Counted from the first letter of the stretch, positions 33,091-42,382 are shown. The stretch is 64,000 nucleotides of DNA from Nitrospira sp. ST-bin5 (GCA_002083555.1 MSXN01000013.1:62001-126000); one strand, 5' to 3'. The notes: generated from the letters alone by a model not told the origin. Numbers and translations are program-made.

Positions 33091-33684
33091 ATGAGAAAAA
33101 AGACGGTTGCTCAATCAGGCCGGACCGCCGCCGATCCGGCGACTCTGGATGCGCTCATGCAGCGCCTGGTGGCGGAACAATCGGCTTTCCGTGCCTTCCT
33201 GCGCAAGCGGCTGTCCGACGACGCGCTGGTTGAAGACCTGCTCCAGCAGAGTCTGGTCAAAGCGGTCGAGCGTGGCCACGAACTGCACAATCGCGACAGC
33301 GCCGTCAGCTGGTTCTATCGAATCTTACGCAATGCAGTGGTCGACTATTACCGGTCTCATGCTGCCGACCGCCGGAAGGTGGACGGCCTCCTCGATGAAC
33401 TGGTCACGTCGGGGGAAGACAAGATGCCGGGGCTCGATGAAGTCCGGCCGACCCTCTGCGCCTGCCTGGCACCACTCGTGACTCAGCTCCGTCCAGCCTA
33501 TGCCGAGCTCATCCGCCGTATCGACTTGGAAGGGGAGTCCCCGGCGGCCGTGGCCAGGGAGCTCAACGTCACCTCCAACAATCTCACCGTCCGCCTCCAT
33601 CGGGCACGCCAGGCCCTGCGGGCAACCCTCGAAAAAACCTGTGGGATTTGTACGAAGCACGGCTGCTTGAACTGTACCTGTTAG
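33091..33684 (+). CDS. ECF sigma factor with cysteine-rich C-terminal tail
   Basis: A 197-residue sigma factor: region 2 LSDDALVEDLLQQSLVKAVE and WFYRILRNAVVDYYRS, region 4 GESPAAVARELNVTSNNLTVRLHRARQALR. After region 4 comes CGICTKHGCLNCTC, six cysteines in the last 15 residues. Cys-rich tails of this kind bind metal and gate activity in CorE-like (ECF44) sigma factors, where no anti-sigma is used. No anti-sigma gene is adjacent. The next gene encodes a metal-binding-looking membrane protein, a probable target. The ATG is in frame with region 2 and fits family length. Confidence 0.85.
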   Translation: MRKKTVAQSGRTAADPATLDALMQRLVAEQSAFRAFLRKRLSDDALVEDLLQQSLVKAVERGHELHNRDSAVSWFYRILRNAVVDYYRSHAADRRKVDGLLDELVTSGEDKMPGLDEVRPTLCACLAPLVTQLRPAYAELIRRIDLEGESPAAVARELNVTSNNLTVRLHRARQALRATLEKTCGICTKHGCLNCTC

Positions 33685-33760
33685 CCGACTGTAAGAATCC
33701 GCTCCCTCCTCCGTCTGTAAGGGTGAACGGCCACATTCACCACTCACAGGGAGGTCTCAC

Positions 33761-34348
33761 ATGATCCGGATCGAATCCGCCGCCACACTTCCACAGATAG
33801 AAGAGCCGCAAGCCTGCTGCTGTGCCGGGCCGAAGAAGCAGGAACAGCATTACGAGCGGCATGAACCGAAGATGGCTCATGGCCATCATGGGACGGCGCA
33901 GGACACGCCGGCTCTGAACCGGACCGCGCTCATGGCCACGCTCCACTGCTTGACCGGCTGCACGATCGGCGAAGTGCTCGGGATGGTGATCGGGACGGCG
34001 CTGGGATGGACGAATTGGCCGACGGTGGCGCTCGCCGTGGCCCTCGCGTTCCTGATCGGCTACGGGATGACACTCCAGCCCCTGCGGAAAGCCGGGATGG
34101 CCTGGGGCGCGGCGCTCGGACTGGCCTTCGCCTCTGATACCCTCTCCATGGGGACGATGGAGTTGGTGGATAACGTGATCATGCTCGTGATCCCCGGCGC
34201 GATGGACGCGGGATTATTCGACCCGCTGTTCTGGGGGAGCTTGATCGTCTCGTTGATCCTGGCGGGAGCCGCAGCCTTTCCAGTGAACCGCTGGTTGATC
34301 GCGCAAGGCAAAGGCCACGCGCTGGTGCATGGGCATCATTGCCACTGA
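33761..34348 (+). CDS. His/Cys-rich DUF4396 membrane protein
   Basis: A 195-residue protein. The N-terminal cytosolic or periplasmic tail has CCCAGPKK and a His-rich stretch ending HGHHG. The membrane part (residues 55-180) has about four helices, with LHCLTGCTIGEVLGMVIG and ASDTLSMGTMELVDN. It ends HALVHGHHCH. DUF4396 proteins have been found near copper and other metal genes. Function is inferred as metal handling. It follows the Cys-tailed sigma gene by 76 bases. Confidence 0.8.
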   Translation: MIRIESAATLPQIEEPQACCCAGPKKQEQHYERHEPKMAHGHHGTAQDTPALNRTALMATLHCLTGCTIGEVLGMVIGTALGWTNWPTVALAVALAFLIGYGMTLQPLRKAGMAWGAALGLAFASDTLSMGTMELVDNVIMLVIPGAMDAGLFDPLFWGSLIVSLILAGAAAFPVNRWLIAQGKGHALVHGHHCH

Positions 34349-34425
34349 GCAGGCATCCGTCGCAATGCGTTGCGGAAACGCAGGCCGCAATGTGGCCGGG
34401 TGAACACCACGGCCGAATAGTACAG

Positions 34426-34454
34426 AGAGGGGCGGACAGTCGGTCCGTCCCTCT
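34426..34454. terminator. Hairpin between convergent DUF4396 and lipase genes
   Basis: A 12-base-pair stem, AGAGGGGCGGAC with GTCCGTCCCTCT (one G-U pair), around the loop AGTCG. It lies in the convergent gap, 77 bases after the DUF4396 stop. There is no T-tract, but the stem is strong enough to act in both directions. Confidence 0.55.
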
Positions 34455-34466
34455 CCGCGTCGCGCG

Positions 34467-35351
34467 CTACCGCGCGCCGGTTTTTGACTGCAGGCTCTGG
34501 AGGTAGCTTGCGATGGAATGGTCCGGGACTTCTTGCCTGCCGAGGTTGTTCCAGAACGAGATGACGGAGAAGCGCTCCGCTTGCACATCGCTGAAATAGG
34601 CGTAGTTGGTCCCGTCCTTCAGCACGACTTCGGGGCCGACATGTTTGTACGGGCCCTCGTCGAGAATCGTGGAAATATCCAGCGGCGGAAGGAGCGGCAC
34701 CGGATCCTTGTCGTTCACAAAACGCAGCAGCGGCAGCCCGCGGTACTTGTCGACACCCGCGCGGTTCGTCACCTTCGGCTGGCCGAAGGTCATTGCCTGG
34801 CCCAGTTTCACTCCGTCTTCCTTGAAGAGCATCACGACAATCGCCGCCGCGGCTCCGCCCAGGCTGTGGCCCGTCACCCGCACTTCATAGCCGGTCCGCA
34901 GCAGCGGCTTGGCAAAGGCGTAGACCTGCAGCGCCGTGTCGGCGAAGCCCTTGTGGAGCGGGATCTGCAACCGGCCGTCCACCACCTTGTTGTAGTCCAC
35001 GTCGAGTTTCACATTGTCCAGATTGGACGTCCCGCGGACGACGACCCAGTGAATCTTTTTTGCCTCGTCCGTTTCGATGTAGGCCTTCACGCCCCTGGGA
35101 GTTTCCACCATGAAGGAGACCACTGTGCTGGCCGGCGATTTCTGTTTGATGGACGCATCGGTCTCATAGACCAGACCCGCCCGTTGCGCATACTGGACCG
35201 CCAGGGCGAAGTCGATCGGGACAGGCGGCTGCGTGGGCGTCGGCTTCTGCAATGCACTCTTGGAACAGCCTGTTGAAGCGGCGATGAGACTGGAAAGCAT
35301 CAGTACGATGGTGAGTGAGCGCAACGATATTCTATCGAGCAAAGTGATCAT
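34467..35351 (-). CDS. Class 3 lipase-family lipoprotein
   Basis: A 294-residue protein. The signal ends SLIAASTGCSK, a lipobox with lipid attachment at Cys. The alpha/beta-hydrolase core has VVVRGTSNLDNVKLDVDYN and the nucleophile elbow VRVTGHSLGGAAA with Ser as the active residue, then an Asp in VNDKDPVPLLPP and a likely His near YKHVGPEV. This matches class 3 lipases. The ATG at 35351 was selected over a farther start at 35531 because the lipobox is then at a normal position. Confidence 0.87.
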   Translation of the reverse strand: MITLLDRISLRSLTIVLMLSSLIAASTGCSKSALQKPTPTQPPVPIDFALAVQYAQRAGLVYETDASIKQKSPASTVVSFMVETPRGVKAYIETDEAKKIHWVVVRGTSNLDNVKLDVDYNKVVDGRLQIPLHKGFADTALQVYAFAKPLLRTGYEVRVTGHSLGGAAAAIVVMLFKEDGVKLGQAMTFGQPKVTNRAGVDKYRGLPLLRFVNDKDPVPLLPPLDISTILDEGPYKHVGPEVVLKDGTNYAYFSDVQAERFSVISFWNNLGRQEVPDHSIASYLQSLQSKTGAR

Positions 35352-35543
35352 GGTGAGAAATTCCTGGTTAAGGTGAAGTATTGAGAGGCTTGTATCTGGC
35401 TTGCCGGAGTATGTCAAGGCGAGGAGTCGGGTGGCGGGAGTGGTATGTCTAGGACTTCGATGGTCGATCCAGCGATCCGGAGCAAGGTTCAGTTGAGAAG
35501 CTTTACGCTCAATGATAAAGTAAAGCCACATTAGGAGGGCAGC

Positions 35544-35762
35544 ATGGCCATTCAGAAGCTCAGCAGCAAGAATCAGATCGTCATTCCCAAAGAGGCTCGA
35601 CAGGCGATGGGCGTCAAGGGCGGCGATGAATTGCTCGTAGTCGTGAAGGACGATCTCACGCTGGTCATGCCCAAGCCGAAGCGGTATGCGCGCACGTTAC
35701 AAGGGCTGGCCAAAGGGGCCTACCCGCCAGGCTATCTGAAACGGGAGCGCCGCTCGTGGTAG
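35544..35762 (+). CDS. vapB: AbrB/MazE-type antitoxin (VapB-like)
   Basis: A 72-residue protein with a swapped-hairpin AbrB fold: MAIQKLSSKNQIVIPKEARQ and LLVVVKDDLTLVM. The C-terminal part (LKRERRSW) would bind the toxin. It overlaps the PIN-domain gene by seven bases, the classic antitoxin-first arrangement. AGGAGGGCAGC precedes the ATG. Confidence 0.9.
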   Translation: MAIQKLSSKNQIVIPKEARQAMGVKGGDELLVVVKDDLTLVMPKPKRYARTLQGLAKGAYPPGYLKRERRSW

Positions 35763-36211
35763 AGGGCGTCGCTGATCGAGGCCTTCCAGACGACCGTCAA
35801 GGCATCGGCCTTGATACCAACCTGTTCATCTATTTCCTTGAGGATCATCCGCGGTATGGTGCCTGGTGTGCGTCCCTGTTTGATCGCATCGAGCGCGGCC
35901 GTAATCCTGCTGTGACGTCGACGGTCACGCTCCTGGAATTGTTGGTCCAGCCGTATCGCGATCGCAAAGAGGAATTGGCTCAGAAAATCTTTGCCCTCAC
36001 CAGCACCTATCCGAAGATCCAGTGGGTTCCGGTGACATTGGATGTCGCTGATCGGGCGGCGGAGTTGCGCGCACGCTATCGGCTCAGTACGCCGGATGCG
36101 ATTCAGCTGGCCACTGCGATCAGCCTTAAGGCGACACGTTTCTATGGAAACGATAAGGCACTACGCCGGGTCAAGGAAATTGAGTGTGTTATCCTGGACG
36201 ACCTGTTGTAG
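35756..36211 (+). CDS. vapC: PIN-domain toxin (VapC-like)
   Basis: A 151-residue protein with a GTG start inside the antitoxin gene. The PIN acidic set is visible: GLDTNLFIYFLED, STVTLLELLVQP (Glu), LSTPDAIQLATAI (Asp) and FYGNDKALR (Asp). These bind Mg2+ for RNA cleavage. The pair looks complete and functional. Confidence 0.9.
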   Translation: MVEGVADRGLPDDRQGIGLDTNLFIYFLEDHPRYGAWCASLFDRIERGRNPAVTSTVTLLELLVQPYRDRKEELAQKIFALTSTYPKIQWVPVTLDVADRAAELRARYRLSTPDAIQLATAISLKATRFYGNDKALRRVKEIECVILDDLL

Positions 36212-36248
36212 GCATGGACTGATTCGTTCCTACGCCATCTACGTCAGA

Positions 36249-37163
36249 CTATCCCAACAGTGCTGTGGCTAGGGAGGGCAGCAAGGGGAGCAGGGCCACG
36301 CCGAGGCAGATCGAGAGCGCCACGATCGAGGCGACGAGATCCTCGTCGAGCTTGGCGTCCGTTGCGAAGATCACTGCCATTACCGCCGAGGGCATGCCGG
36401 CGATCAGCAGCACCGCGGCCCGTTCCAGTCCCGTCAGGTTCAGCACCAGGGTGGCGATCCAGCCGAGCAGCAACCCGCCGGCCATGCGCAGGCCCACGCC
36501 CAGGCTCGTCAGCCGCCAGGTCTTCCGTACCGCATGCACGCTGATCGAAAGGCCGAGCACGAGGCTGGCCAAGGGGATCGTCAGCAGATGCACCGGCGTC
36601 AGGATCGTTTGCAGCCATTCCGGCAAGTGGAGCCCGGCGGTCTTTGCCGTCAGGACCATGACCAGCGCCCAGAGCGGCGGCGAGGTAAGCAATCGCCGCC
36701 CTGCGTCATGCGGGGATGAATCCTGCGCGCCGTGCCAGAGCGCCATCGGATAGAGCACCGTGAGGGTGAGCGTCGTCTGTCCGAGGTCGAAAAGAATCGC
36801 CTGGGCGAGCCCCTCCTCGCCGAAGGTGGCGAGGGCGACGGGATAGGCAAAGTAGATGGAATTGATGCAGCCGACGGCGAGCAGCAATCCCCCCTGAGTC
36901 GGGCGGTCGAGCGTGAGCGCCCGGGCGAGTCCCCAGGCAAGGAGGACCAGAGGAATCGTGATGAGGCAGGCCGAGAGGGGAATCTTCCAGGCCGTCGGCG
37001 AAAACACCACGCGATCCAATGACACGAGAATCGTCGCTGGCAGCGTGACCGAAAAGACGAAGGTCCCCAGCCGTTCCGCGTGGACTTTCCCGAGCAGGCC
37101 GGACAGGCGCAGCGCGGCGCCGGCGACGAAGAGAATCAGGAATACGTGGAGGGACGACGGCAT
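36249..37163 (-). CDS. AEC-family (auxin efflux carrier-type) transporter
   Basis: A 304-residue membrane protein with about ten transmembrane segments, following the AEC/malate permease layout: LGTFVFSVTLPATILVSLD, INSIYFAYPVALATFGEEGL (the discontinuous helix region), and IAGMPSAVMAVIFATDAKLD near the C-terminal crossing. It likely exports a carboxylate or similar compound. It is convergent with vapC. Confidence 0.85.
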   Translation of the reverse strand: MPSSLHVFLILFVAGAALRLSGLLGKVHAERLGTFVFSVTLPATILVSLDRVVFSPTAWKIPLSACLITIPLVLLAWGLARALTLDRPTQGGLLLAVGCINSIYFAYPVALATFGEEGLAQAILFDLGQTTLTLTVLYPMALWHGAQDSSPHDAGRRLLTSPPLWALVMVLTAKTAGLHLPEWLQTILTPVHLLTIPLASLVLGLSISVHAVRKTWRLTSLGVGLRMAGGLLLGWIATLVLNLTGLERAAVLLIAGMPSAVMAVIFATDAKLDEDLVASIVALSICLGVALLPLLPSLATALLG

Positions 37164-37244
37164 GGGGGAGGAGAGTAGCAGAAAATTCCGAGCGGGTCTT
37201 ATGGGAAGTGAATGTGCCGCCGTCGAGTGGGAGGGACCTGTTCG

Positions 37245-38331
37245 CTAGGGACAGGCCAGCCACTGTTCGACGTCGGAGCGGACGGCTCGTTCGATGGCGA
37301 TGCCATTTGGAAACGTCCCGAGTGCGCCCTGGCGGGCGACGATGCCGATATAGCCGTGACTGCGATCCCAGAACGGGTAGGCGCCGTAGGCTCCGGGGCT
37401 GGAGACTCTGGTGCCAGCGGTGCAATTGAATGTGGCGCTCTGGCATTCGTGCCACAGGCCGAGCCCGTAGTGCCAGTCTTCGCCCGCGCCGGCCAGGGCC
37501 GGTGAATAGGCGATTGTCACACCGGCGGTGTGATCCGCCAGCAGCTGGCCCATCGAGGTGCTGTTCAGCAGCAAGCCGTTCTTCAGCGCCTTGAGAAAGG
37601 CCATGTAGTCCTCGCCGGTCCAATGCATGCCGCCGGCCAGGCGGGGATTCGTGGCGGAGGGAAGATCGTAGGTCGAGTTGGCGAACAGGCCGGTCTGCGT
37701 TTTGAATTCCGTGAAGACATCCTGCCAGGTCGCCAGGCCCCGCGCTCTCATCGCCATGAGCCCCGCCACTTGCAGATGGGTGCTGGCGTAGTAGAACTCC
37801 TGTCCGGGTGTGAGGCCGTTCCCGGCGTTGGTCGTCGCGATGCTGTTCACGCAGGTGTCGAAAATCGCCAAGCCCGCGTTGAGGCAAATAGGCTCGGTCG
37901 TCAGGCCTGAGGTGAAACTGAGCAAGTGTTCCAACGTCATGTTGTAAAGCGAATTGCTGCTACCGGTAATGGGCCATCCTGAAATACGTTCCTGCGGCTT
38001 GTCAGTCAGTCTCAGGTACCAATCGCAGAATGACGACCGCCGAAACCAGCTTGGAGGTCGAGGCCGATTCATAAGAGGTTTGCAGTGTGGAGCCGCCTCG
38101 GTTGTAGCTGTAGCGACGGCCATCCTGCCGTTCAACCGAGAAGGAGAAGTCCACATCCGACGACGTTTGCGCCAGCGTACTCTCCATCGCTCCTTCGAGC
38201 TGCGCCACCGAACAGGACGGGCCGGTGACGGGGGGCGTAGCAAGAGGAGTGTCCGATCCGCCGCCACTGCAGCCGGCAAGGAGACTGATCGCAACGGAGA
38301 GACCGGCGGTTAGGAACGTATGGTGTCGCAT
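37245..38331 (-). pseudogene. Class C beta-lactamase-like serine hydrolase, frameshifted
   Basis: The N-terminal part (start 38331, lipobox SLLAGC) includes the SXXK nucleophile motif SASTSKLVSAVVILRL, after which the frame stops. The remainder continues in another frame (YLRLTDKPQERISGWP, LEHLLSFTSG, then YYASTHLQVAGLM) to 37245. The total length is one over a multiple of three. The family consensus after RLV normally has a short ExG before YL, which is absent, so an 11-base deletion near 38018 fits better than a sequencing slip. The YxN-type site appears as FYYASTHLQV. It would be a secreted or lipid-anchored hydrolase if intact. Confidence 0.78.
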
Positions 38332-38517
38332 GGAGTCATTAACGCGGAACCCGAAGAACCGTTGACTGTCTGTAAACCAAATCCTGGCAAGCCTTAGACG
38401 GGAAGTAAGGGGCCGGCAAGTGCGGAAGTATAGCAGGCAGGACGAAGGAAATGACACTGGCTTTTGTCGTGCCCCCGTCCTCTTGTTTGGGGGCGGGGAC
38501 TGAATTAAGCTGAGCCC

Positions 38518-38670
38518 ATGGAAGAGTCAGTCTGGGCGTTGATCGCCGCTGCTGTCGCGATGGTCGTGATCGGATTGGTTCGTCGGTGGTACCGCCAGCG
38601 GGTGGCCGCCAAACTGGCGGATCAAATGCTCTCCGAAGTGATCAAGGGGAAAGACGCTTTCCGCCGATAA
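38518..38670 (+). CDS. Small single-span membrane protein
   Basis: A 50-residue ORF beginning MEESVWALIAAAVAMVVIGL, one hydrophobic helix, then RRWYRQRVAAKLADQMLSEV and ending KDAFRR. It has regular codon use and a basic, amphipathic tail. Upstream sequence lacks a strong ribosome binding site. It is near the minus-strand small ORF at 38770. No function known. Confidence 0.45.
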   Translation: MEESVWALIAAAVAMVVIGLVRRWYRQRVAAKLADQMLSEVIKGKDAFRR

Positions 38671-38769
38671 CCGGCCGACGAAGAAACCTGCGCAATGCGA
38701 GCGGTAAGAAAAGACTCCCCTCATTCGTTCGCTCGAGCCTCCGAACCCTTGCGTGCCTCCTGGGTGCGT

Positions 38770-38898
38770 TCAATGTGGTGAGCCGCGGCGGCTGCCGTGA
38801 CGGCGGGCCATCCGGTCCCGGACCATGGAGCCGACGAGCACAACCGGGATGGCCAGAAGAAAGAGATACCATGCTGCCCATACTGTCACGTCATGCAT
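38770..38898 (-). CDS. Very small single-span membrane protein
   Basis: A 42-residue ORF: one membrane helix (VWAAWYLFLLAIPVVLVGSM) followed by a strongly basic tail (RDRMARRHGSRRGS). GGAGGTCCATC stands before the ATG at 38898, an excellent binding site. It is convergent with the 38518 small protein. No family recognised. Confidence 0.5.
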   Translation of the reverse strand: MHDVTVWAAWYLFLLAIPVVLVGSMVRDRMARRHGSRRGSPH

Positions 38899-39162
38899 GA
38901 TGGACCTCCATTCGTTCTATCAGGAGCTATACGCAATCTACGTACCGCTACGCAGCCGGCCGGCGATTCCGATGAATCGACAAGATAGTCGGGTTTGCGG
39001 CGCACCAGCCGCAAGATCTAGTGGCTGGGCAAATTGATATAGAGCGGAGTCGATGCCACGAAGGTGGCAAAAATCACACGGGCCCTGTGAGATAGATGAC
39101 AGCCTGCGGTGGGAATTGATAACGGCCTCGCTGATCCGACTCAGCACTCAAAACTCAGGCCT

Positions 39163-40368
39163 TCACTTCGCAATCGTGATGCTGGGGACGCCCACGCGCG
39201 GGACTTCGCTCACGGTCATCTGGAAGAGGAGATAGAGCAACTGGAACCCTTCGCGGTTCCAGCGGGCCAGCGGCCCGGTCGTATTCACGGCGTAATGTTT
39301 TCCGTGGAACTTGATCGAGAGGTCGGCGTCGGACGGGGAACTGTCCGACAGCACCAGTTCCATCGCGTGGACGGGATTCTCATGCACCGGCGGCGTGCGC
39401 GGATCCTTCTCTACATCATATTCGGGATCTTCCTCCAGCCCGCGCCCTAGGAAGTTCAGAATCGTATTGAAGCTCCGCAGACGGAAATCCCCCTTGAGCG
39501 GATACTCTCCGCCGAAATGGCCGGGGCGAATGTCGAAGGAGACGTCGTTCAGATGCCCGTCCTCCGTCTCGTCGATCAACCGCGCCCGTTCCTCGGATGA
39601 CAGCGTATCGGGGTCATAGTTGGTGATGAGAATGCGGCCCGTGATCTGTTTTTTGAGCGTGTAGGTGTTGTCCTTCTGATTGTAGGCGACGAGATACTCT
39701 TTCTGCAGCGCCTGGAAGCCCTCGGCGGTCACCGAGTTGGCGGGGATCGTCCAGGTACGATGCGAGACGAGCGGCTCGGCGTAGAGCTGGTTCTGGTCCT
39801 GAATCGCGGAGATGTGCGTCACCACGCGGCGGAACATTTCATAGCCCGGCTTATCGGACGGCGCATTGCGGTAGGAGACCTCCCGGCCGTCCTGCTTCAC
39901 CCGCAGTTCCTGCGCCATCAGCCGGAGCAACAGGTCGATATCGAATCGCTGCCGGAGCAGCAGGGTGAACTTGGTTTCCTGAAACGGGGTCAACAGCCGC
40001 TTCGTGAACTCTTCTCCTTCGATCGGCACGATACTGATCGTCGGATTCTCCGCCACGCTGCCGCCGAAGACCGGCATGAGCGTCTTGCTGGCCTCGCCCG
40101 TCAGCGCCGGGGTCGCGCCGGCATTCACCCGAAAGTCGAACGTCGCGGCGATGTTGGAGACGCCGGTGAAGTGGATGGGTTGATGGCGATGGGCGCGGGC
40201 GATGTTGATGAGCAGTTGCTTGGAGACGGCATCCGTCACGGCTTCGTCGTACGAGGTCACCGCACGATTCAAGGTGATCGGCGACAGGCAGCCGGTCAGA
40301 GCCACACTACAGAAAGCCCCGGCCAGGGTAAGCCGCGCAATGGATGTGAAGCGGAGAGTCGTCGTCAT
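39163..40368 (-). CDS. Large uncharacterised lipoprotein
   Basis: A 401-residue protein with a lipobox in FCSVALTGCLSP. Body features include SKQLLINIARAHRHQPIHFTG, FTKRLLTPFQETKFTLLLRQ, AEPLVSHRTWTIPANSV, and a C-terminal LLYLLFQMTVSEVPRVGVP. The pattern resembles lipoproteins of unknown function found in proteobacteria, but I cannot name a family. ATG 40368 gives a normal signal sequence. Likely outer-membrane-bound. Confidence 0.7.
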   Translation of the reverse strand: MTTTLRFTSIARLTLAGAFCSVALTGCLSPITLNRAVTSYDEAVTDAVSKQLLINIARAHRHQPIHFTGVSNIAATFDFRVNAGATPALTGEASKTLMPVFGGSVAENPTISIVPIEGEEFTKRLLTPFQETKFTLLLRQRFDIDLLLRLMAQELRVKQDGREVSYRNAPSDKPGYEMFRRVVTHISAIQDQNQLYAEPLVSHRTWTIPANSVTAEGFQALQKEYLVAYNQKDNTYTLKKQITGRILITNYDPDTLSSEERARLIDETEDGHLNDVSFDIRPGHFGGEYPLKGDFRLRSFNTILNFLGRGLEEDPEYDVEKDPRTPPVHENPVHAMELVLSDSSPSDADLSIKFHGKHYAVNTTGPLARWNREGFQLLYLLFQMTVSEVPRVGVPSITIAK

Positions 40369-40416
40369 AAGGGCACCTGCCGAAAAGCACACCATTATAG
40401 AGCGGGTTTGTAGCAC

Positions 40417-40847
40417 ACCTGGGAGGGGATGTCAGCGGAGGGGGGGAGGGCGGCCTGGTCGTCCTCTTGCTCGCGGAACGCGAGGGGAGGGAGCAGCCAG
40501 ACGGTCCTTCTTGCTCGCTGAGGCCGCACGATCGGAATGTGCTCCCTCAATGCGCGCAGTGAAGGACCATCTGGTCGCTCCCTTTGGGAAAAGTGGGGAA
40601 AGGTGAAAGAGGATTGTGCCACGTGCACAGTAGGGGACTAATCCAGGCCATTCCCATGGGGGAGAAACGAGCGAGCTAGGAGGGGCTATTAGCGTGTGCG
40701 GTTGACGTGTGTTATGGCGAGAAACGGCTCTCGACCTCTTCCCTTTATTCGACCCTCTTATAAACGAGATGGTGGGGGAGTCAACGGGCGGAATGGGGCG
40801 AGGCTGGGCTGGCCTATTTTTCTGCCTCGGGATGAAAAGTAATAGAA
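40417..40847. other. Intergenic region with long inverted repeat
   Basis: About 430 bases without genes. GGGAGC...CAGA.GGTCCTTC at 40489-40510 pairs with 40561-40582 (19 of 22 positions) around a 50-base loop, and a smaller CTCGCG-GAA-CGCGAG hairpin lies at 40470-40484. The structure is unlike the GCAGGATGCTG elements. No transposase remnant. Confidence 0.5.
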
Positions 40848-41261
40848 TTAGGGGCAGCTTGAGATCGCCGTGTCAGAGAATCCAAAGTTTTGAACTGTCC
40901 CCTGCTCGTCATAACAAATCCAAAAGTCCTTCGTTGTAGCCCCAACGAATGCGGCAGATTCGGCATAGAAGTACTGGGCGATCGTCCGCTTCCCTTTCGC
41001 CGGAACAACTCTCATGGTCCCGCGAGTGACCTTCTTGCCGTTCTCAACTGTTTCTTCAGTAGTCGTTTCGTATTCGGTGGAAAACATTGTTGATGCCGAT
41101 GGAACTTCGGGGAAATTTGGGCTGCCGAGCCGTTTTATTACCTCATCTCTCATGGTGGCTCCTTTCTGAATCCATGTGACCTGCTCGCTAGTTACAAGCT
41201 TCCCGTGTGACGCACACCCCATGGCAGCTAGCAGAGCGACCAAACAGACTATGAGCCTCAT
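40848..41261 (-). CDS. BamE/SmpA-like small lipoprotein
   Basis: A 137-residue protein with lipobox LLAAMGC (Cys16) and a domain with VTWIQKGATMRDEVIKRLGSP, the 'G.t..eV...lG.P' motif of BamE/SmpA (OmlA) proteins, later FWICYDEQGTVQNFGFS. These associate with outer membrane assembly. It is isolated here, so a Bam role is not implied. Confidence 0.7.
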   Translation of the reverse strand: MRLIVCLVALLAAMGCASHGKLVTSEQVTWIQKGATMRDEVIKRLGSPNFPEVPSASTMFSTEYETTTEETVENGKKVTRGTMRVVPAKGKRTIAQYFYAESAAFVGATTKDFWICYDEQGTVQNFGFSDTAISSCP

Positions 41262-41496
41262 CCATTTCTCCTTTGGACTATCGTTCAGACGGTGAAATTT
41301 ATGCTTTACCGAGTTCTGTATGGCCCCAAATGTGGACAGGCTACTTTTCTAGGGCCGAAGAGTCAACTGCATGGAGCTGAAACACAGATAGTAAATCCGT
41401 TGTTCATAAGTCAGCGTTCGACCATCGACAGTATGTAGTAACGTATAATTGACATGTAAAGTTCGTGGAGTTTTTGGCGTCAGAGGGAGGAGCCAT

Positions 41497-42246
41497 TTGA
41501 ATCTCAACTTAGCACTAGATGATTTTGCAATTCGATGTTTTCGAAATATGGCTGATGCTGACTATTTAATGGCGAGGTCGGCTTTCAGATATCAACTAGC
41601 TCCCCAAGCGCTATGGGGTAGCATGCAAGTCATCGAGAAGTATTTGAAATGTATTCTTTTATTGAATCGTGTTGAGGGAGCGAAAATCGGTCATTCTCTG
41701 AGCAAAGGACTAAAGGTTTTAGTTGACTCAAAGAAGATTGATTTGAACCTTTCTTCAGCAAGTCAAGAATTTATTGGTCATATCGACCGCTTTGGTGAAT
41801 GTCGGTATTTAGAAATATCAGTCGTTACATATGGTGGGCAGGTTGTAGATCTCGATAGGGTGGTGTGGGAGTTGCGCAGATTCTGTGCGCCTGATGAGTA
41901 TGGCCAAGTTGGGGATAGAGGAAGCGCTGCTGGATCTAAGAAAGTCCGGCTTCATGAATTGTCGCTTCGCGAAGGGTTCATTCCAGAAAGATATCGGCTT
42001 CGGAATGGTTTTCTAGAAAAGATAATTGATGACGAAAAACACCCTGGTCGGGCCATGCTAGTTTGGCAGAATGGCTTCTTTGGCAAGAGACTTAGGAGGT
42101 CGGTCAGGCATCGAGGTGGATTCGATGCTGTAAACTCGCCATTGTTCAATCACCCTGAGATTATTCAAGAGGTACGGAAGTATGTGCATGTTCCCAAAGA
42201 TCTTGTTCAGGCTTATGAAAAGCTTCAATCAGAGAAAAGGACTTGA
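41497..42246 (+). CDS. HEPN-like domain protein in an AT-richer island
   Basis: A 249-residue protein. The start is TTG at 41497 with GGGAGGAG nearby; the upstream ATG at 41449 has no binding site. The N-terminal third resembles a HEPN domain: ADADYLMARSAFRYQLAPQA, WGSMQVIEKYLKCILLL and GHSLSKGLKVLV. The C-terminal half has no named domain. The base composition is lower in GC than neighbours, and a restriction-modification pair follows, so acquisition is likely. A nucleic acid or defence role is possible. Confidence 0.65.
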   Translation: MNLNLALDDFAIRCFRNMADADYLMARSAFRYQLAPQALWGSMQVIEKYLKCILLLNRVEGAKIGHSLSKGLKVLVDSKKIDLNLSSASQEFIGHIDRFGECRYLEISVVTYGGQVVDLDRVVWELRRFCAPDEYGQVGDRGSAAGSKKVRLHELSLREGFIPERYRLRNGFLEKIIDDEKHPGRAMLVWQNGFFGKRLRRSVRHRGGFDAVNSPLFNHPEIIQEVRKYVHVPKDLVQAYEKLQSEKRT

Positions 42247-42382
42247 GGAGGTTGCGTTTATATACTCACAATGCTCCGAACGTTCTCTCGGGCGAAGAAA
42301 AGTGTCGGTATGACAAGCAAAAAAGCAAAGGGGTCGGGAGTCTTTGTTTGATCCCCATCGTCAGTACCTGCCTTCGTGCGGT

